Part shown: positions 7,192-14,916 of the stretch, one piece after another
Layout of the letters: each line of letters begins with the position of its first letter
Numbering within the stretch: the first letter of the stretch is position 1
NCBI GenBank assembly: GCA_964557575.1
Contig: CAZLBC010000087.1
Coordinates: forward strand, 1-20,221
Length of the DNA: 20,221 bases
Origin: CAZLBC01 sp964557575
GTDB lineage: Bacteria > Planctomycetota > Phycisphaerae > SM23-33
Direction of reading: 5' to 3'
Translations under genes and position numbers: made by a program
Notes under the pieces: model-generated
The model's input: only the letters and a program-made list of their open reading frames with translations
What the model was told of the DNA's origin: nothing
Database searches by the model: none

Positions 7192-9615
7192 CTATTTCCC
7201 GACGATCTCGACGGGGATCGCCGGCAGGTACCCGATGGGCCAGCGGCGATTTCTCTTTCCGGCTCCTCCCTTTTTGCCCTTCGGCCGGAATTCCCTGAAG
7301 ACCTGGACGATCAGGTTTCCCGAAAAATCGTCCGCCGCCGGTTCCTCGTCGGTAGTCAGCGAAAAGGCCAGGCCTTCGTCCACCACCGCGACGTCCTTTA
7401 TGGCCACGCCGCCTGGCGGCTGGTTGAGCTGAAGCACTATCTCTTTGAGCATCCTGTTTTTCCTGGTCTTGACAACGATGCGCTGCGCGGCGCCGGCGGC
7501 AATGCGCACTGGCGTCTTGCCGGCAATACTGAGCTGCGGCGCCGGCCATTTCTGTTTCCTGACGTACACCATGCACTCCTCCGCGGGCAGGAGGTGCCGG
7601 TAGAGAAAGGCCTGCATCACGTCGTCGGCGGCCCCCGCCACGCGACGGATGGTCTTTCCGCCGACTTCCGCGACCCCTTCCAGTTTCAGGGCGACGGGGC
7701 CTCCCCGGGATTTCAGCGGCGCTTTCAGCGTCAGCCGGACGTGGGTGCGGCCCGCCGGGATCGATCCTCCCTGGAGCTGGAAACCGGCGGGGGATTTGAC
7801 CCGCAGTCGTATCGGCCCGTCAAACCCGTCCTTCCTGATCGCGTAGACGGCGACCGGCTGGATCGCGCCGGGAACGGTATACACGCTCGACGGGGTCACC
7901 CGCAGTGCGAAATCGGGCCGCGGGGCCGAGATGCGGAGGCGATAGGCCCAGGCATCGCCGCCGTGCCGCTGGGCGTCCGAGAGTTGCACGTAGTAACGTC
8001 CCTTCTTCGGCAGTTCCGCCGTCAGGTATGCGTCGGCGTGATGGGTGATCAGCCCCGCCTCGTCTATGTGCAGGTGTTTCTTTTTGACTACCGCGTCGTC
8101 GTTCCACGCGATCACCGTTCCCGCGCCGTCGGTTAATCGCAGCAGCGAATCGAGGGGTGAATTCAGCCGCCGGGCCCAGACCGCGGCCACGACACGGTCC
8201 CCCGCCGCGCCGTCGACCGCGAACACATCGACATCACCCGGCTGCTCGATCCGTCCGTTGACGATCACGGGCATCTCGACGGTCCGCGCGTCCTCGATAC
8301 GGTCGTTGTGTGTTCCCTCCCCCGTCTCCGGCAGATCGTCGACGCGATAGGAAACGGCGTTGGAATACACCCTGCCGTCGGTATACGCGGCGCGCCGGAC
8401 CGGCGCGTCGCCCGGATCGGTGTCGAGGATCATTTTTCCCCCGGAGAGATTCCACCCGTCGACGGCGGCGATCGTCTTGGCGCCCTCACGGCCTCCGAGG
8501 GGAAAGGCCCGGGTAATGAACGGGACTTCACCGACCGCAAGCCGGTAGACGAAATCCTCCCGGCCCCGGTAGATGGCGTCCCGAATCTCCAGTTCGTAGA
8601 TACCGCTCGCGGGTATCTCGCAGTAAAGAACCGGATCGGGCATGAAGCGGTAATCGTCCGCGTAAGCCACTTCTTTGCCCTGCGCGTCGTAGACGGCCAG
8701 CGTGGCCTGGAACCAGCCGGGAACGGCATCGGCGAGGTACGGAACCAGGGATCGCGCGCTGACCGTCATAACCAGGCGCTGATCCTTCTTCGCCCGGAAA
8801 CGGAAACGGTCGATGTCGCCGGGCATGATCTGTCCGTTCAGCACGAAGGGAACGGTGAACGGCTTGCTCGACAGCAGTTTTTCGACCCGGGGCATCGTGC
8901 CGATGAGCGGGATCCGCTTGAAATCGGCCCCCTCGCTGCGGTCGTTGGGCTCCAGTTCCCTGACCTCGGGGAGCTGGCCGATCTCCATGACAACGGGATT
9001 CGTCAGGCCGTTGCTGGTCGCAATCCGCAGTTCGCGCAGTCCCGGCGCGGCGCGGGCATCGACGGAAATCTCGATCAGCACCGACTCGGCGAGCTGCCGG
9101 TTGCGCTGCAGCTTCTGCCGGGGAAAAAAGAGCACGTGCTTCAGATGCACGAGCTGCCTGAGGCTCTTTTCATCAAGGTTCTCGAGCAGGTGGTGTTCGG
9201 GAAACTTGATTCCCTCCAGTTGTACGTTCTTCCCGAGGCGCGACAGCATCTTCTGCGACCGGGCGCGTATGGTTTTGAGTGTCCTGTCGGGAACGCCGGC
9301 CTCCTCGATGCGCTTTTCCCGCACCGCGGCCATCCGCTTCATCAGCAGGTAGCGCTGTTCGCGGTTGATGTTGAACAGGGGGCGAAAGTACGTGACCACC
9401 GCGGCCTTCACCCCGTCGCCCGAGACGAACACCTCCTTCGCGCCCCGGAGAAACTGGCCGCCGGCGATGATCCTGAACGTCGTGCCCCGCTGCCCGCCGC
9501 CGGGATACAGGTAACCGATATGCGGATCGCGATTCGCCTGGCCCGGCGCCGCGGCCGGAAAGGCCTGGATCGCCGCGATCAGCGCGACCAGCGCGTGCGT
9601 GCGTAATAACGACAC
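7192..9615 (-). CDS. Secreted PPC-domain (pre-peptidase C-terminal repeat) protein
   Basis: The 807-aa protein starts at a GTG (9613-9615) with a strong GGAGGAG six bases upstream. It has a Sec signal peptide (residues 1-~25) and no catalytic domain that I recognise. An N-terminal Ig/TIG-like segment (GYLYPGGGQRGTTFRI, residues 34-49) is followed by a charged, probably helical stretch (~84-180). Two PPC-like beta domains follow: one with ELEPNDRSEGA (220-230) and GQIMPGDIDRFRF (261-273), and one with NGRIEQPGDVDVFAV near residue 455 and a YYVQLSD strand. More beta-rich sequence runs to the end, with a basic Lys/Arg patch near the C terminus. Such proteins recur beside DUF1501 and DUF1549/DUF1553 genes in planctomycetes and relatives, and a binding or scaffold role is inferred. 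It is the last gene of the three-gene operon, 14 bases after DUF1501. Confidence 0.85.
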   Translation of the reverse strand: MSLLRTHALVALIAAIQAFPAAAPGQANRDPHIGYLYPGGGQRGTTFRIIAGGQFLRGAKEVFVSGDGVKAAVVTYFRPLFNINREQRYLLMKRMAAVREKRIEEAGVPDRTLKTIRARSQKMLSRLGKNVQLEGIKFPEHHLLENLDEKSLRQLVHLKHVLFFPRQKLQRNRQLAESVLIEISVDARAAPGLRELRIATSNGLTNPVVMEIGQLPEVRELEPNDRSEGADFKRIPLIGTMPRVEKLLSSKPFTVPFVLNGQIMPGDIDRFRFRAKKDQRLVMTVSARSLVPYLADAVPGWFQATLAVYDAQGKEVAYADDYRFMPDPVLYCEIPASGIYELEIRDAIYRGREDFVYRLAVGEVPFITRAFPLGGREGAKTIAAVDGWNLSGGKMILDTDPGDAPVRRAAYTDGRVYSNAVSYRVDDLPETGEGTHNDRIEDARTVEMPVIVNGRIEQPGDVDVFAVDGAAGDRVVAAVWARRLNSPLDSLLRLTDGAGTVIAWNDDAVVKKKHLHIDEAGLITHHADAYLTAELPKKGRYYVQLSDAQRHGGDAWAYRLRISAPRPDFALRVTPSSVYTVPGAIQPVAVYAIRKDGFDGPIRLRVKSPAGFQLQGGSIPAGRTHVRLTLKAPLKSRGGPVALKLEGVAEVGGKTIRRVAGAADDVMQAFLYRHLLPAEECMVYVRKQKWPAPQLSIAGKTPVRIAAGAAQRIVVKTRKNRMLKEIVLQLNQPPGGVAIKDVAVVDEGLAFSLTTDEEPAADDFSGNLIVQVFREFRPKGKKGGAGKRNRRWPIGYLPAIPVEIVGK

Positions 9616-9629
9616 CGTTCGCTCCTCCG

Positions 9630-10949
9630 TTACATGATCTCCGTGAGCATGCCCTCACCCTTGTCGGCGCCGGGCATCACCGTCACGTCAAGGCCGCGGG
9701 CATTCGGCAGGGAACCGTCGGGGTCTATGCCGAGCAGGGTGTACATGCTCCCGAGGAGATTCTGGGGATAGACCGGGCGCTCGGCCACCTCCGTACCGTA
9801 CGTGTTCGACGCGCCGACGACCCGTCCACCCCTGAATCCCCCGCCGGCGACGACGGCGGAGAAGCACTGGCCGTAGTGGCTGCGCCCGCCGTTCCAGGGC
9901 GGGTTCCACTGTATCTTCGGCCCCCTGCCGAACTCGCCGCTCCACCAGACGATCGTGGTCTCCAGCAGGCCGCGGCCGGCGAGGTCCTCCAGGAGGGCCG
10001 CCACGCCCCGGTCCATCTCGGGCTGTTTCCGCTGGAGCGTCTGGAAGTGCTGCTTGTGCGTGTCCCACCCGCGGTAGTTGACGGTGACGTACGGCACCCC
10101 GTACTCGACCAGCCGGCGGGCCGCCAGGCAGGACTGGCCGAAGGTGTTGCGGCCGTACTTCTCCCGAATCTCGCCGGATTCCTTCGACAGGTCGAAGACC
10201 TCCCTGACCTCGCCGAACATCAACGCGTAGGCCTTCTTTTCGCAGGTGTCGAACTGCTCGAAGTGCGGGTTGTTCGGCATGGTCTTTCCCAGCGAATCGA
10301 GCGCGTCAAGCAGCGTGCGACGGCCGTGCTGCCGCTGGTCGGAGATGCCCCGCGCGACGATGCCCTCAACCTCAAAGGGATCCCGGCTCGGATCCCCGCC
10401 CGTGGCGAACGGCTTGTATGTCGGCCCGAGGAATCCCGCCTCCGAAAAGCGGCCCTGCGGCCGCGTGAGCACGATGTAGGGAGGCACCTTGCCCGCGTAC
10501 GTCCCGCCGCGCCCCGCGAAGAGTGACGCGACCGCCCCGATGCATGGATAAACCACCCTTCCCGGCTCGTGCCCGGTCTGGACGAGGTAGGACGCCGTTT
10601 CGTGGGCGTTGATACCGTGGGTCATACTGCGGATGATCGCGTACTTGTCGGCCTGCTTCGCCAGCAGCGGCAGCGTCTCGCTGATCACGACCCCGTCGAC
10701 GTTCGTCTTGACGGGTTTCTTGTAGGGGCCGGAGTACTCCTCGCCCGCGTCGGGCTTGGGATCGAAGGTATCCAGGTGGCACGGGCCGCCCCACATCCAG
10801 ATCTGGATGACCGACTTCGCCTTCGCCGCCGGGGGTTTCGCCTTCGCCGCCAGTGCCGACGGTCCGGCCGCCGCCAGAGCGGCGGTACCGGCGAGTCCGT
10901 GTTTGATCGCGTCCCGCCGTGTCGTGGTGTTTTCGTGTTCCGCGTTCAT
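9630..10949 (-). CDS. Tat-exported DUF1501 protein (alkaline-phosphatase/sulfatase-like fold)
   Basis: This 439-aa protein belongs to the DUF1501 family, distantly related to the alkaline phosphatase/sulfatase superfamily and abundant in Planctomycetota and Verrucomicrobiota. A twin-arginine signal is visible (TTTRRDAIKHGLAG, R11-R12, then an Ala-rich hydrophobic stretch), so it is probably exported folded, perhaps with metal. Family motifs are GGPCHLDTFDPK (residues 54-65), SMTHGINAHETASYLVQTGH (108-127), WSGEFGRGPKIQW and GGRSHYGQC. The conserved His and Asp of these motifs look like metal ligands, but the family reaction is not established. The usual Ser of GGPSHLDTFDPK is Cys57 here. GAGG nine bases before ATG supports the start. 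The gene lies 34 bases after the DUF1549/DUF1553 gene and 14 before the PPC gene, the standard arrangement for this set. Confidence 0.92.
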   Translation of the reverse strand: MNAEHENTTTRRDAIKHGLAGTAALAAAGPSALAAKAKPPAAKAKSVIQIWMWGGPCHLDTFDPKPDAGEEYSGPYKKPVKTNVDGVVISETLPLLAKQADKYAIIRSMTHGINAHETASYLVQTGHEPGRVVYPCIGAVASLFAGRGGTYAGKVPPYIVLTRPQGRFSEAGFLGPTYKPFATGGDPSRDPFEVEGIVARGISDQRQHGRRTLLDALDSLGKTMPNNPHFEQFDTCEKKAYALMFGEVREVFDLSKESGEIREKYGRNTFGQSCLAARRLVEYGVPYVTVNYRGWDTHKQHFQTLQRKQPEMDRGVAALLEDLAGRGLLETTIVWWSGEFGRGPKIQWNPPWNGGRSHYGQCFSAVVAGGGFRGGRVVGASNTYGTEVAERPVYPQNLLGSMYTLLGIDPDGSLPNARGLDVTVMPGADKGEGMLTEIM

Positions 10950-10983
10950 ATCTCGTTTCCTCGTTTTTCCGGTCCGGCGGACG

Positions 10984-12573
10984 TCAGTGCCGGTACAGGA
11001 ACTCCTTGGCGTTTATCAGCGCCCACGCCAGGTCGACGGCGCCGTTTCTCGTGCCGATGCCCTTTTGCTTCATGTACTTCTCCGCGCTGCCGATCTCGTC
11101 GGCCGTGGGTGGCCGGGAGAGCACCACGTGGTACAGCATGGTGATCAGTTTCCGGGTATCGCCCTTCGCGCGTTGCATGAGCATCCGCAACCGCCAGCTC
11201 CGGGTGATCTTGTTTTGAATGGTGGACGAGTTCAGCAGGTGCAGGCTCTGGGCGTCCGTGGGCGTGTTGTTCCGCTCGGTATGCATCCCGGTATCCCGGG
11301 ACGGCCGGCCGAACATCTCCAGGAACTGGCTGGTGATACTCCCGTCCTCCAGTTCGATGGACCGTTCCTCGGCGGGAATGAACGTGTAGGGCTCGGGGAT
11401 CACGCTCGAATACGCCTCGCTGGCCCCGGCGATCCGGTTCAACGCGTCGATGAGCACCTCCGCGTCGAGCCGGCGGACCGGGTAGCAGGCGAAATATTGT
11501 TCCGCCCGCGCCGCGCCACCCCGCGGGATCGACGACTGCCGGTAGGTCGCGGAGTTGGCGATGAGCCGGAAGATATGGCGGAGATCATAGTCGGCCGCCG
11601 CCAGTTCCTTCGCGAGGTACGCCAGTATCTTCGGATGGGCCGCCGGGTTCTCCGGCCTGATATCGTCCGGTTCGTGGACGATTCCGCGGCCCAGCAGCCA
11701 CGCCCAGATCCGGTTGACGGCGCACCGGGCGAACCAGGGATTCTCCGGCCTGATCAGCCAGTCGGCAAAGACCCGGCGGGGATCCTCGCCGGCCCTGATA
11801 ACGACCTTCTTTCCGTCGGGGAACGCCGTCTTCAGCGGGCCCGCCGGCGCGGGATCGAGGTAGACGATCTCCTCTTTCCACTCGGCGGTTTTCTTGTACG
11901 CCACCCGGGAGAAAAAGACCGCGGTGTCCTTCTGTCGCTGCGCGGGCCACTGTTCGAACCGCGCGCCCATGAAGGTCAGCGCGACCGCCGCGGCAAGCGC
12001 CGGCGGCTCCTGCCCCTGCAGGGCCCGGTAGAAATTGACGGGGGGGACCCGGAAATTACTCCCGCTGGAGGTCAGCAGCGCGCGGGCGAAGCGATCGTAC
12101 GGCATGTTGCCCCTGACCGCCTCGTAGACCCAGCGGGAGTAGGCCTGGACGCCGTTGGGCCAGAGGTTGATGGGGAACTCCGCCTTGATCCGCAGGGCGT
12201 CGCCCCACTTGTGGGTCCAGTAGTCGGCGAATTCCCCGCGCCGCATCAGCTCGTCGATCAGTTGCCGGTATTTCTCCGGCCGCCGGTCGTTGAGAAACGG
12301 GTGGATCTTCCGCGGGTCCGGGAGGGTGCCGGTCAGGTCGAGATGTACCCGGCGGAAAAAGACCGCGTCGCTGCAGAGTCCCGCCGGCTCGATCTTCTGT
12401 TTCCGCAGGCCCTCCAGGAGCAACTCGTCGATCCGGTTGATCGGCGCGAATGCCGTGCCCGACTCGTACGGATTGTCGTTCTCCGCGGCCCCCGCGGCGG
12501 CCGTCGACAGCAGGGCTACCGCGACAAAGGCCGCGACCATACCTGCAGCGGTGGTGATACGGTCTGCTTTCAT
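10984..12573 (-). CDS. Secreted DUF1549/DUF1553 (PSD1-type) protein, short form without cytochrome domain
   Basis: From the ATG at 12571-12573 the protein is 529 aa. A GTG five codons upstream is also possible, but its ribosome binding site would abut the codon. A Sec signal peptide covers residues 1-~30. DUF1549 follows, with FFRRVHLDLTGTLP (72-85) and YWTHKWGDALRIK (118-130). The C-terminal half is DUF1553: RVFADWLIRPENPWFARC, NRIWAWLLGRGIVHEPDD, and the VLSRPPTADEI motif close to the end. Many members carry an N-terminal cytochrome c module (PSCyt1, CXXCH) and reach 700-1000 aa. Here no CXXCH is present, so this is a haem-free form. Family function is unknown. It leads an operon with DUF1501 and PPC proteins, consistent with a three-part exported complex or pathway, which is inference. 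Confidence 0.9.
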   Translation of the reverse strand: MKADRITTAAGMVAAFVAVALLSTAAAGAAENDNPYESGTAFAPINRIDELLLEGLRKQKIEPAGLCSDAVFFRRVHLDLTGTLPDPRKIHPFLNDRRPEKYRQLIDELMRRGEFADYWTHKWGDALRIKAEFPINLWPNGVQAYSRWVYEAVRGNMPYDRFARALLTSSGSNFRVPPVNFYRALQGQEPPALAAAVALTFMGARFEQWPAQRQKDTAVFFSRVAYKKTAEWKEEIVYLDPAPAGPLKTAFPDGKKVVIRAGEDPRRVFADWLIRPENPWFARCAVNRIWAWLLGRGIVHEPDDIRPENPAAHPKILAYLAKELAAADYDLRHIFRLIANSATYRQSSIPRGGAARAEQYFACYPVRRLDAEVLIDALNRIAGASEAYSSVIPEPYTFIPAEERSIELEDGSITSQFLEMFGRPSRDTGMHTERNNTPTDAQSLHLLNSSTIQNKITRSWRLRMLMQRAKGDTRKLITMLYHVVLSRPPTADEIGSAEKYMKQKGIGTRNGAVDLAWALINAKEFLYRH

Positions 12574-12611
12574 CCGCTCCTCGCGCACTCCTCGCCTGGT
12601 TGTTAAACGGA

Positions 12612-12639
12612 CCGCGCGGGCGGGTTATTGCCCGCGCGG
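12612..12639. repeat. Perfect 10-bp inverted repeat (hairpin) upstream of the DUF1549/DUF1553 operon
   Basis: CCGCGCGGGC (12612-12621) and its exact complement GCCCGCGCGG (12630-12639) are separated by the 8-base loop GGGTTATT. Each arm contains its own CCGCGCGG palindrome. It lies ~40 bases before the operon start codon and downstream of the candidate -10 box, so it would be in the 5' leader of the mRNA. No T-tract follows on either strand, which argues against an intrinsic terminator. A leader structure or a protein-binding operator is possible. Confidence 0.55.
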
Positions 12640-12687
12640 GCATAAAATGCCGGAACAACTCGAATCCTGCGGATTGAACAATACACC

Positions 12688-12693
12688 ATTATA
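12688..12693 (-). promoter_or_regulatory. Candidate -10 box for the DUF1549/DUF1553-DUF1501-PPC operon
   Basis: The minus strand reads TATAAT exactly, ~115 bases upstream of the first gene's ATG, in an otherwise GC-rich stretch. I do not find a -35 hexamer close to TTGACA at 16-18 bases; the spacer and upstream sequence are purine-rich. It is therefore an incomplete promoter match. Confidence 0.35.
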
Positions 12694-12988
12694 TACCCCC
12701 CCTTCCCCGCCGGAGAGAAATATGCTCCGGTCAATGCAAAAAAACCGCGACGGGACGAAACACAACACGCCACGGAAAAGGGATCTGTGATCGGAATTCT
12801 CATCAATAATTTACTGGTATTTTAGCCCTTGAACAGACCGATAACAAGTCTCAAGTTACACTCAGAAAAGAAGATATATTGGCTTTTCTACCAATTGATA
12901 GCATTACCCCCCCCCGCAAAGCTGCGCCTGACTGCTTGCTTTTGCTTTGCATGGCGTTTTGTAAGTCCGCGGAGCGCGACAAGCCGGA

Positions 12989-14887
12989 TCAAGGTTTCAA
13001 GCTGGCGACATAGACGACCCAGTCCTGATCCGCGTCGGACGGCGGCGCGCCCAGCGAAACTTTCTTGCCGCCTTGCGCCTTCGCCACCGATCCCATCTTC
13101 ATCGACCCGCCTTCCCGCGGATTGAACCAGCGGATGGAGCATTCGCCGTCGAAGGTCGACAGGTCGAGGGTCGCCTCGCCGCCATTGGGCAGATAGACGA
13201 TGCAGGCCTTGCCGGGCTCCGCCATCGCCCAGTTGCCTTCGCCGGAAATCAGGCTGTTGTCGGGCGACATGCGCCAGAACGGGGCCTGCGATGCTTCGAA
13301 GAATTCCAGAACGTAACGCGCATAATCCCACCAGCGGTCGCGGCTGCGAAAGTCCTGACAGGTCATGTCGCTGTGATCGTATCGAGCGCCGAAATAATAC
13401 TCCGCGCCGGCGCCGCCCGCCAAGACCGTTCCCCAGATGACGCGCTTGCGGCCGCGATCGTGACTGGCGCCGGCGTCCTTGTCGGGCAGAATGCCATAGC
13501 TGCCCCGCCCTTGCTCGTCGTTGGCAACCACCCACTTGCGGCCGGCTGCGGCCGACTTAGCGACCCATTCGGCCACCTTGGGATAAATATCCAGGTATTG
13601 ATTGTCGCCCCCCTGAACCGAGACGCCACTCAACATCGATTTGTCTCCCAACAGTGGCGTGTAAATCTGTTGCAATTTGCCCGGCACAGTGTGCAGCACG
13701 ATCAGGTGGCCATAAGGATCGTGGTCGACGAAGTACTGGGCCATGGCGCGTTGCTGGGGCGGAGCCTGCGAGTTTTCCTCGCCGAGGTTCCAATTCATCG
13801 CCAGATGGTGTCCGAACCGCGCGATCAGTTCCCGGATGTACAATTTGCGCTCGACGCCCAGCTCGCCATCGTCCAGCGCGGCCGTGACTTTCTTGCCGTC
13901 AAGATCGAGGTCGTCGTTTTCCCGTTCCTGCAATTTGAAATGCAGGTACATGCCCATCCTGATACCGTGTTCGAACACGACTTCCCATTGGTCGAGTTTG
14001 GAGCAATCGTAGCGGGTGCGATCCTCTTTCTTGTCGCTCAGCATGGGGAAGACATTCTGGTCGTCGCCGCCGACGGTGTACGTCAGGAACGAGAAGACGT
14101 TCATCCTCTCCGACGCCAAATAATTGATCGCGCCGATCAATCCCTTGCCCTTGTCGCCCTTCCACACGGGGTCGCCTGGCCGCCAGTCGCGCACGTGCGG
14201 TTCCCAGCTTTTCCGTAATTTCCGGATATTGGGCGTGTTGTCGAAATCGTCGTAAGCCAGCAGGTTTTCCGGGGAGTCGGCCCCCTGCTTCATGAAGTAC
14301 CCGCCCGTTTCGGCAAACCGCAGGTAATGTTCGTTTACGTATTGGAGCCGGCCTTTGGCGCGTAAATCGATTCCGCCCTTGTCGGTCGGCGCAACTTCGA
14401 AGCGGCCGCTCGCGCCGTCGAGGGGGGCGACGGGGACGCCCGCTTGCGGATTGTCCTCGATGGCGACATGGTCTCCTTGGCGGAACGAAACGGTATAGTT
14501 CCACTCGCCGGTCGCATCGGGAGAAAAGTGCGCGCGCCATTTCGTGCCGCTCGACGCGGACGTGTCGGCCGCATCGCCGTCGGCGGCGAAATAGCCCGGA
14601 ACGACATAGCGCTTCTCGCCCTGAGAGAAGATGACGTTGAGCCGATAGTTCAGGAACGGATTCGTTTCGCCGGTTTCGCTGGCGAGCGGTCCGTCGAACG
14701 TGAGGGTGATCTTGTGCCATTTCTTCATTTCGCCGTCGATGGCGGGCGCGATCGATGTTCCGAGTGTCGGCGTCTGCGCCGTTGCCCTGCAACCGAGAGG
14801 GACGATCAGGCTTCCCAGATACAGCGCCGTGAACAGTGCCGCGGGCATCAGGCTACCTTTCTTACGGACCTTGAATTGACGAATCAT
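12989..14887 (-). CDS. Exported DUF5060-type glycoside hydrolase-like protein
   Basis: The start at ATG 14885-14887 is chosen because GAGG lies 7 bases before it; the frame is open 11 codons further but that overlaps the preceding gene. The 632-aa protein has a basic N terminus and signal peptide (residues 1-~39). A DUF5060-like beta-sandwich follows (~50-165, with GTKWRAHFSPDATGEWNYTV). Next comes a probable TIM barrel (~180-535), introduced by RLQYVNEHYLRFAETGGYFMK in two stretches, then a C-terminal beta domain typical of such enzymes (WFNPREGG, 587-594, and DWVVYVA). NWNLGEEN (365-372) and WVVANDEQG (452-460) sit where clan GH-A enzymes place the acid/base and nucleophile, so E370 or E371 and E458 are candidates. 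The substrate is unknown. The gene is last in a four-gene minus-strand cluster, 29 bases after the beta-helix gene. Confidence 0.78.
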   Translation of the reverse strand: MIRQFKVRKKGSLMPAALFTALYLGSLIVPLGCRATAQTPTLGTSIAPAIDGEMKKWHKITLTFDGPLASETGETNPFLNYRLNVIFSQGEKRYVVPGYFAADGDAADTSASSGTKWRAHFSPDATGEWNYTVSFRQGDHVAIEDNPQAGVPVAPLDGASGRFEVAPTDKGGIDLRAKGRLQYVNEHYLRFAETGGYFMKQGADSPENLLAYDDFDNTPNIRKLRKSWEPHVRDWRPGDPVWKGDKGKGLIGAINYLASERMNVFSFLTYTVGGDDQNVFPMLSDKKEDRTRYDCSKLDQWEVVFEHGIRMGMYLHFKLQERENDDLDLDGKKVTAALDDGELGVERKLYIRELIARFGHHLAMNWNLGEENSQAPPQQRAMAQYFVDHDPYGHLIVLHTVPGKLQQIYTPLLGDKSMLSGVSVQGGDNQYLDIYPKVAEWVAKSAAAGRKWVVANDEQGRGSYGILPDKDAGASHDRGRKRVIWGTVLAGGAGAEYYFGARYDHSDMTCQDFRSRDRWWDYARYVLEFFEASQAPFWRMSPDNSLISGEGNWAMAEPGKACIVYLPNGGEATLDLSTFDGECSIRWFNPREGGSMKMGSVAKAQGGKKVSLGAPPSDADQDWVVYVASLKP

Positions 14888-14916
14888 ATTCTTGCCTCGC
14901 TTCCTCTTTTCGCGAT

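Larger units (their letters stand above)
12574..12988. other. 415-bp intergenic region and composition boundary
   Basis: This AT-richer gap separates the high-GC block (to the left) from the lower-GC glycan gene block (to the right). It holds the hairpin at 12612-12639, a TATAAT box at 12688-12693 and a smaller 6-bp inverted repeat (CCGGAG/CTCCGG at 12710-12715 and 12725-12730). It also holds a run of nine C (12907-12915). I see no gene, no transposon end and no attachment-site-like direct repeat. No convincing intrinsic terminator follows the gene ending at 12989. Confidence 0.6.

Noticed and set aside
4402..8136. A 1244-codon + strand open frame running opposite the GH127 gene, an intergenic region and part of the PPC gene
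   Set aside because: It is the complement of two well-supported minus-strand genes in GC-rich DNA, its product is Arg/Pro/Val-rich with no recognisable domain, and it crosses the promoter region. Long antisense frames are expected at this GC content.
10756..12606. A 616-codon + strand open frame opposite the DUF1549/DUF1553 gene
   Set aside because: It mirrors a protein with clear family motifs and shows low-complexity, shadow-type composition with no start signal.
12612..12639. Hairpin as an intrinsic terminator of the lower-GC cluster
   Set aside because: There is no T-tract on either side, and it is ~350 bases beyond the last stop codon.
12907..12915. Run of nine C as a phase-variation tract
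   Set aside because: It lies outside any coding frame and away from a recognisable promoter spacer. It may also be a sequencing length error.
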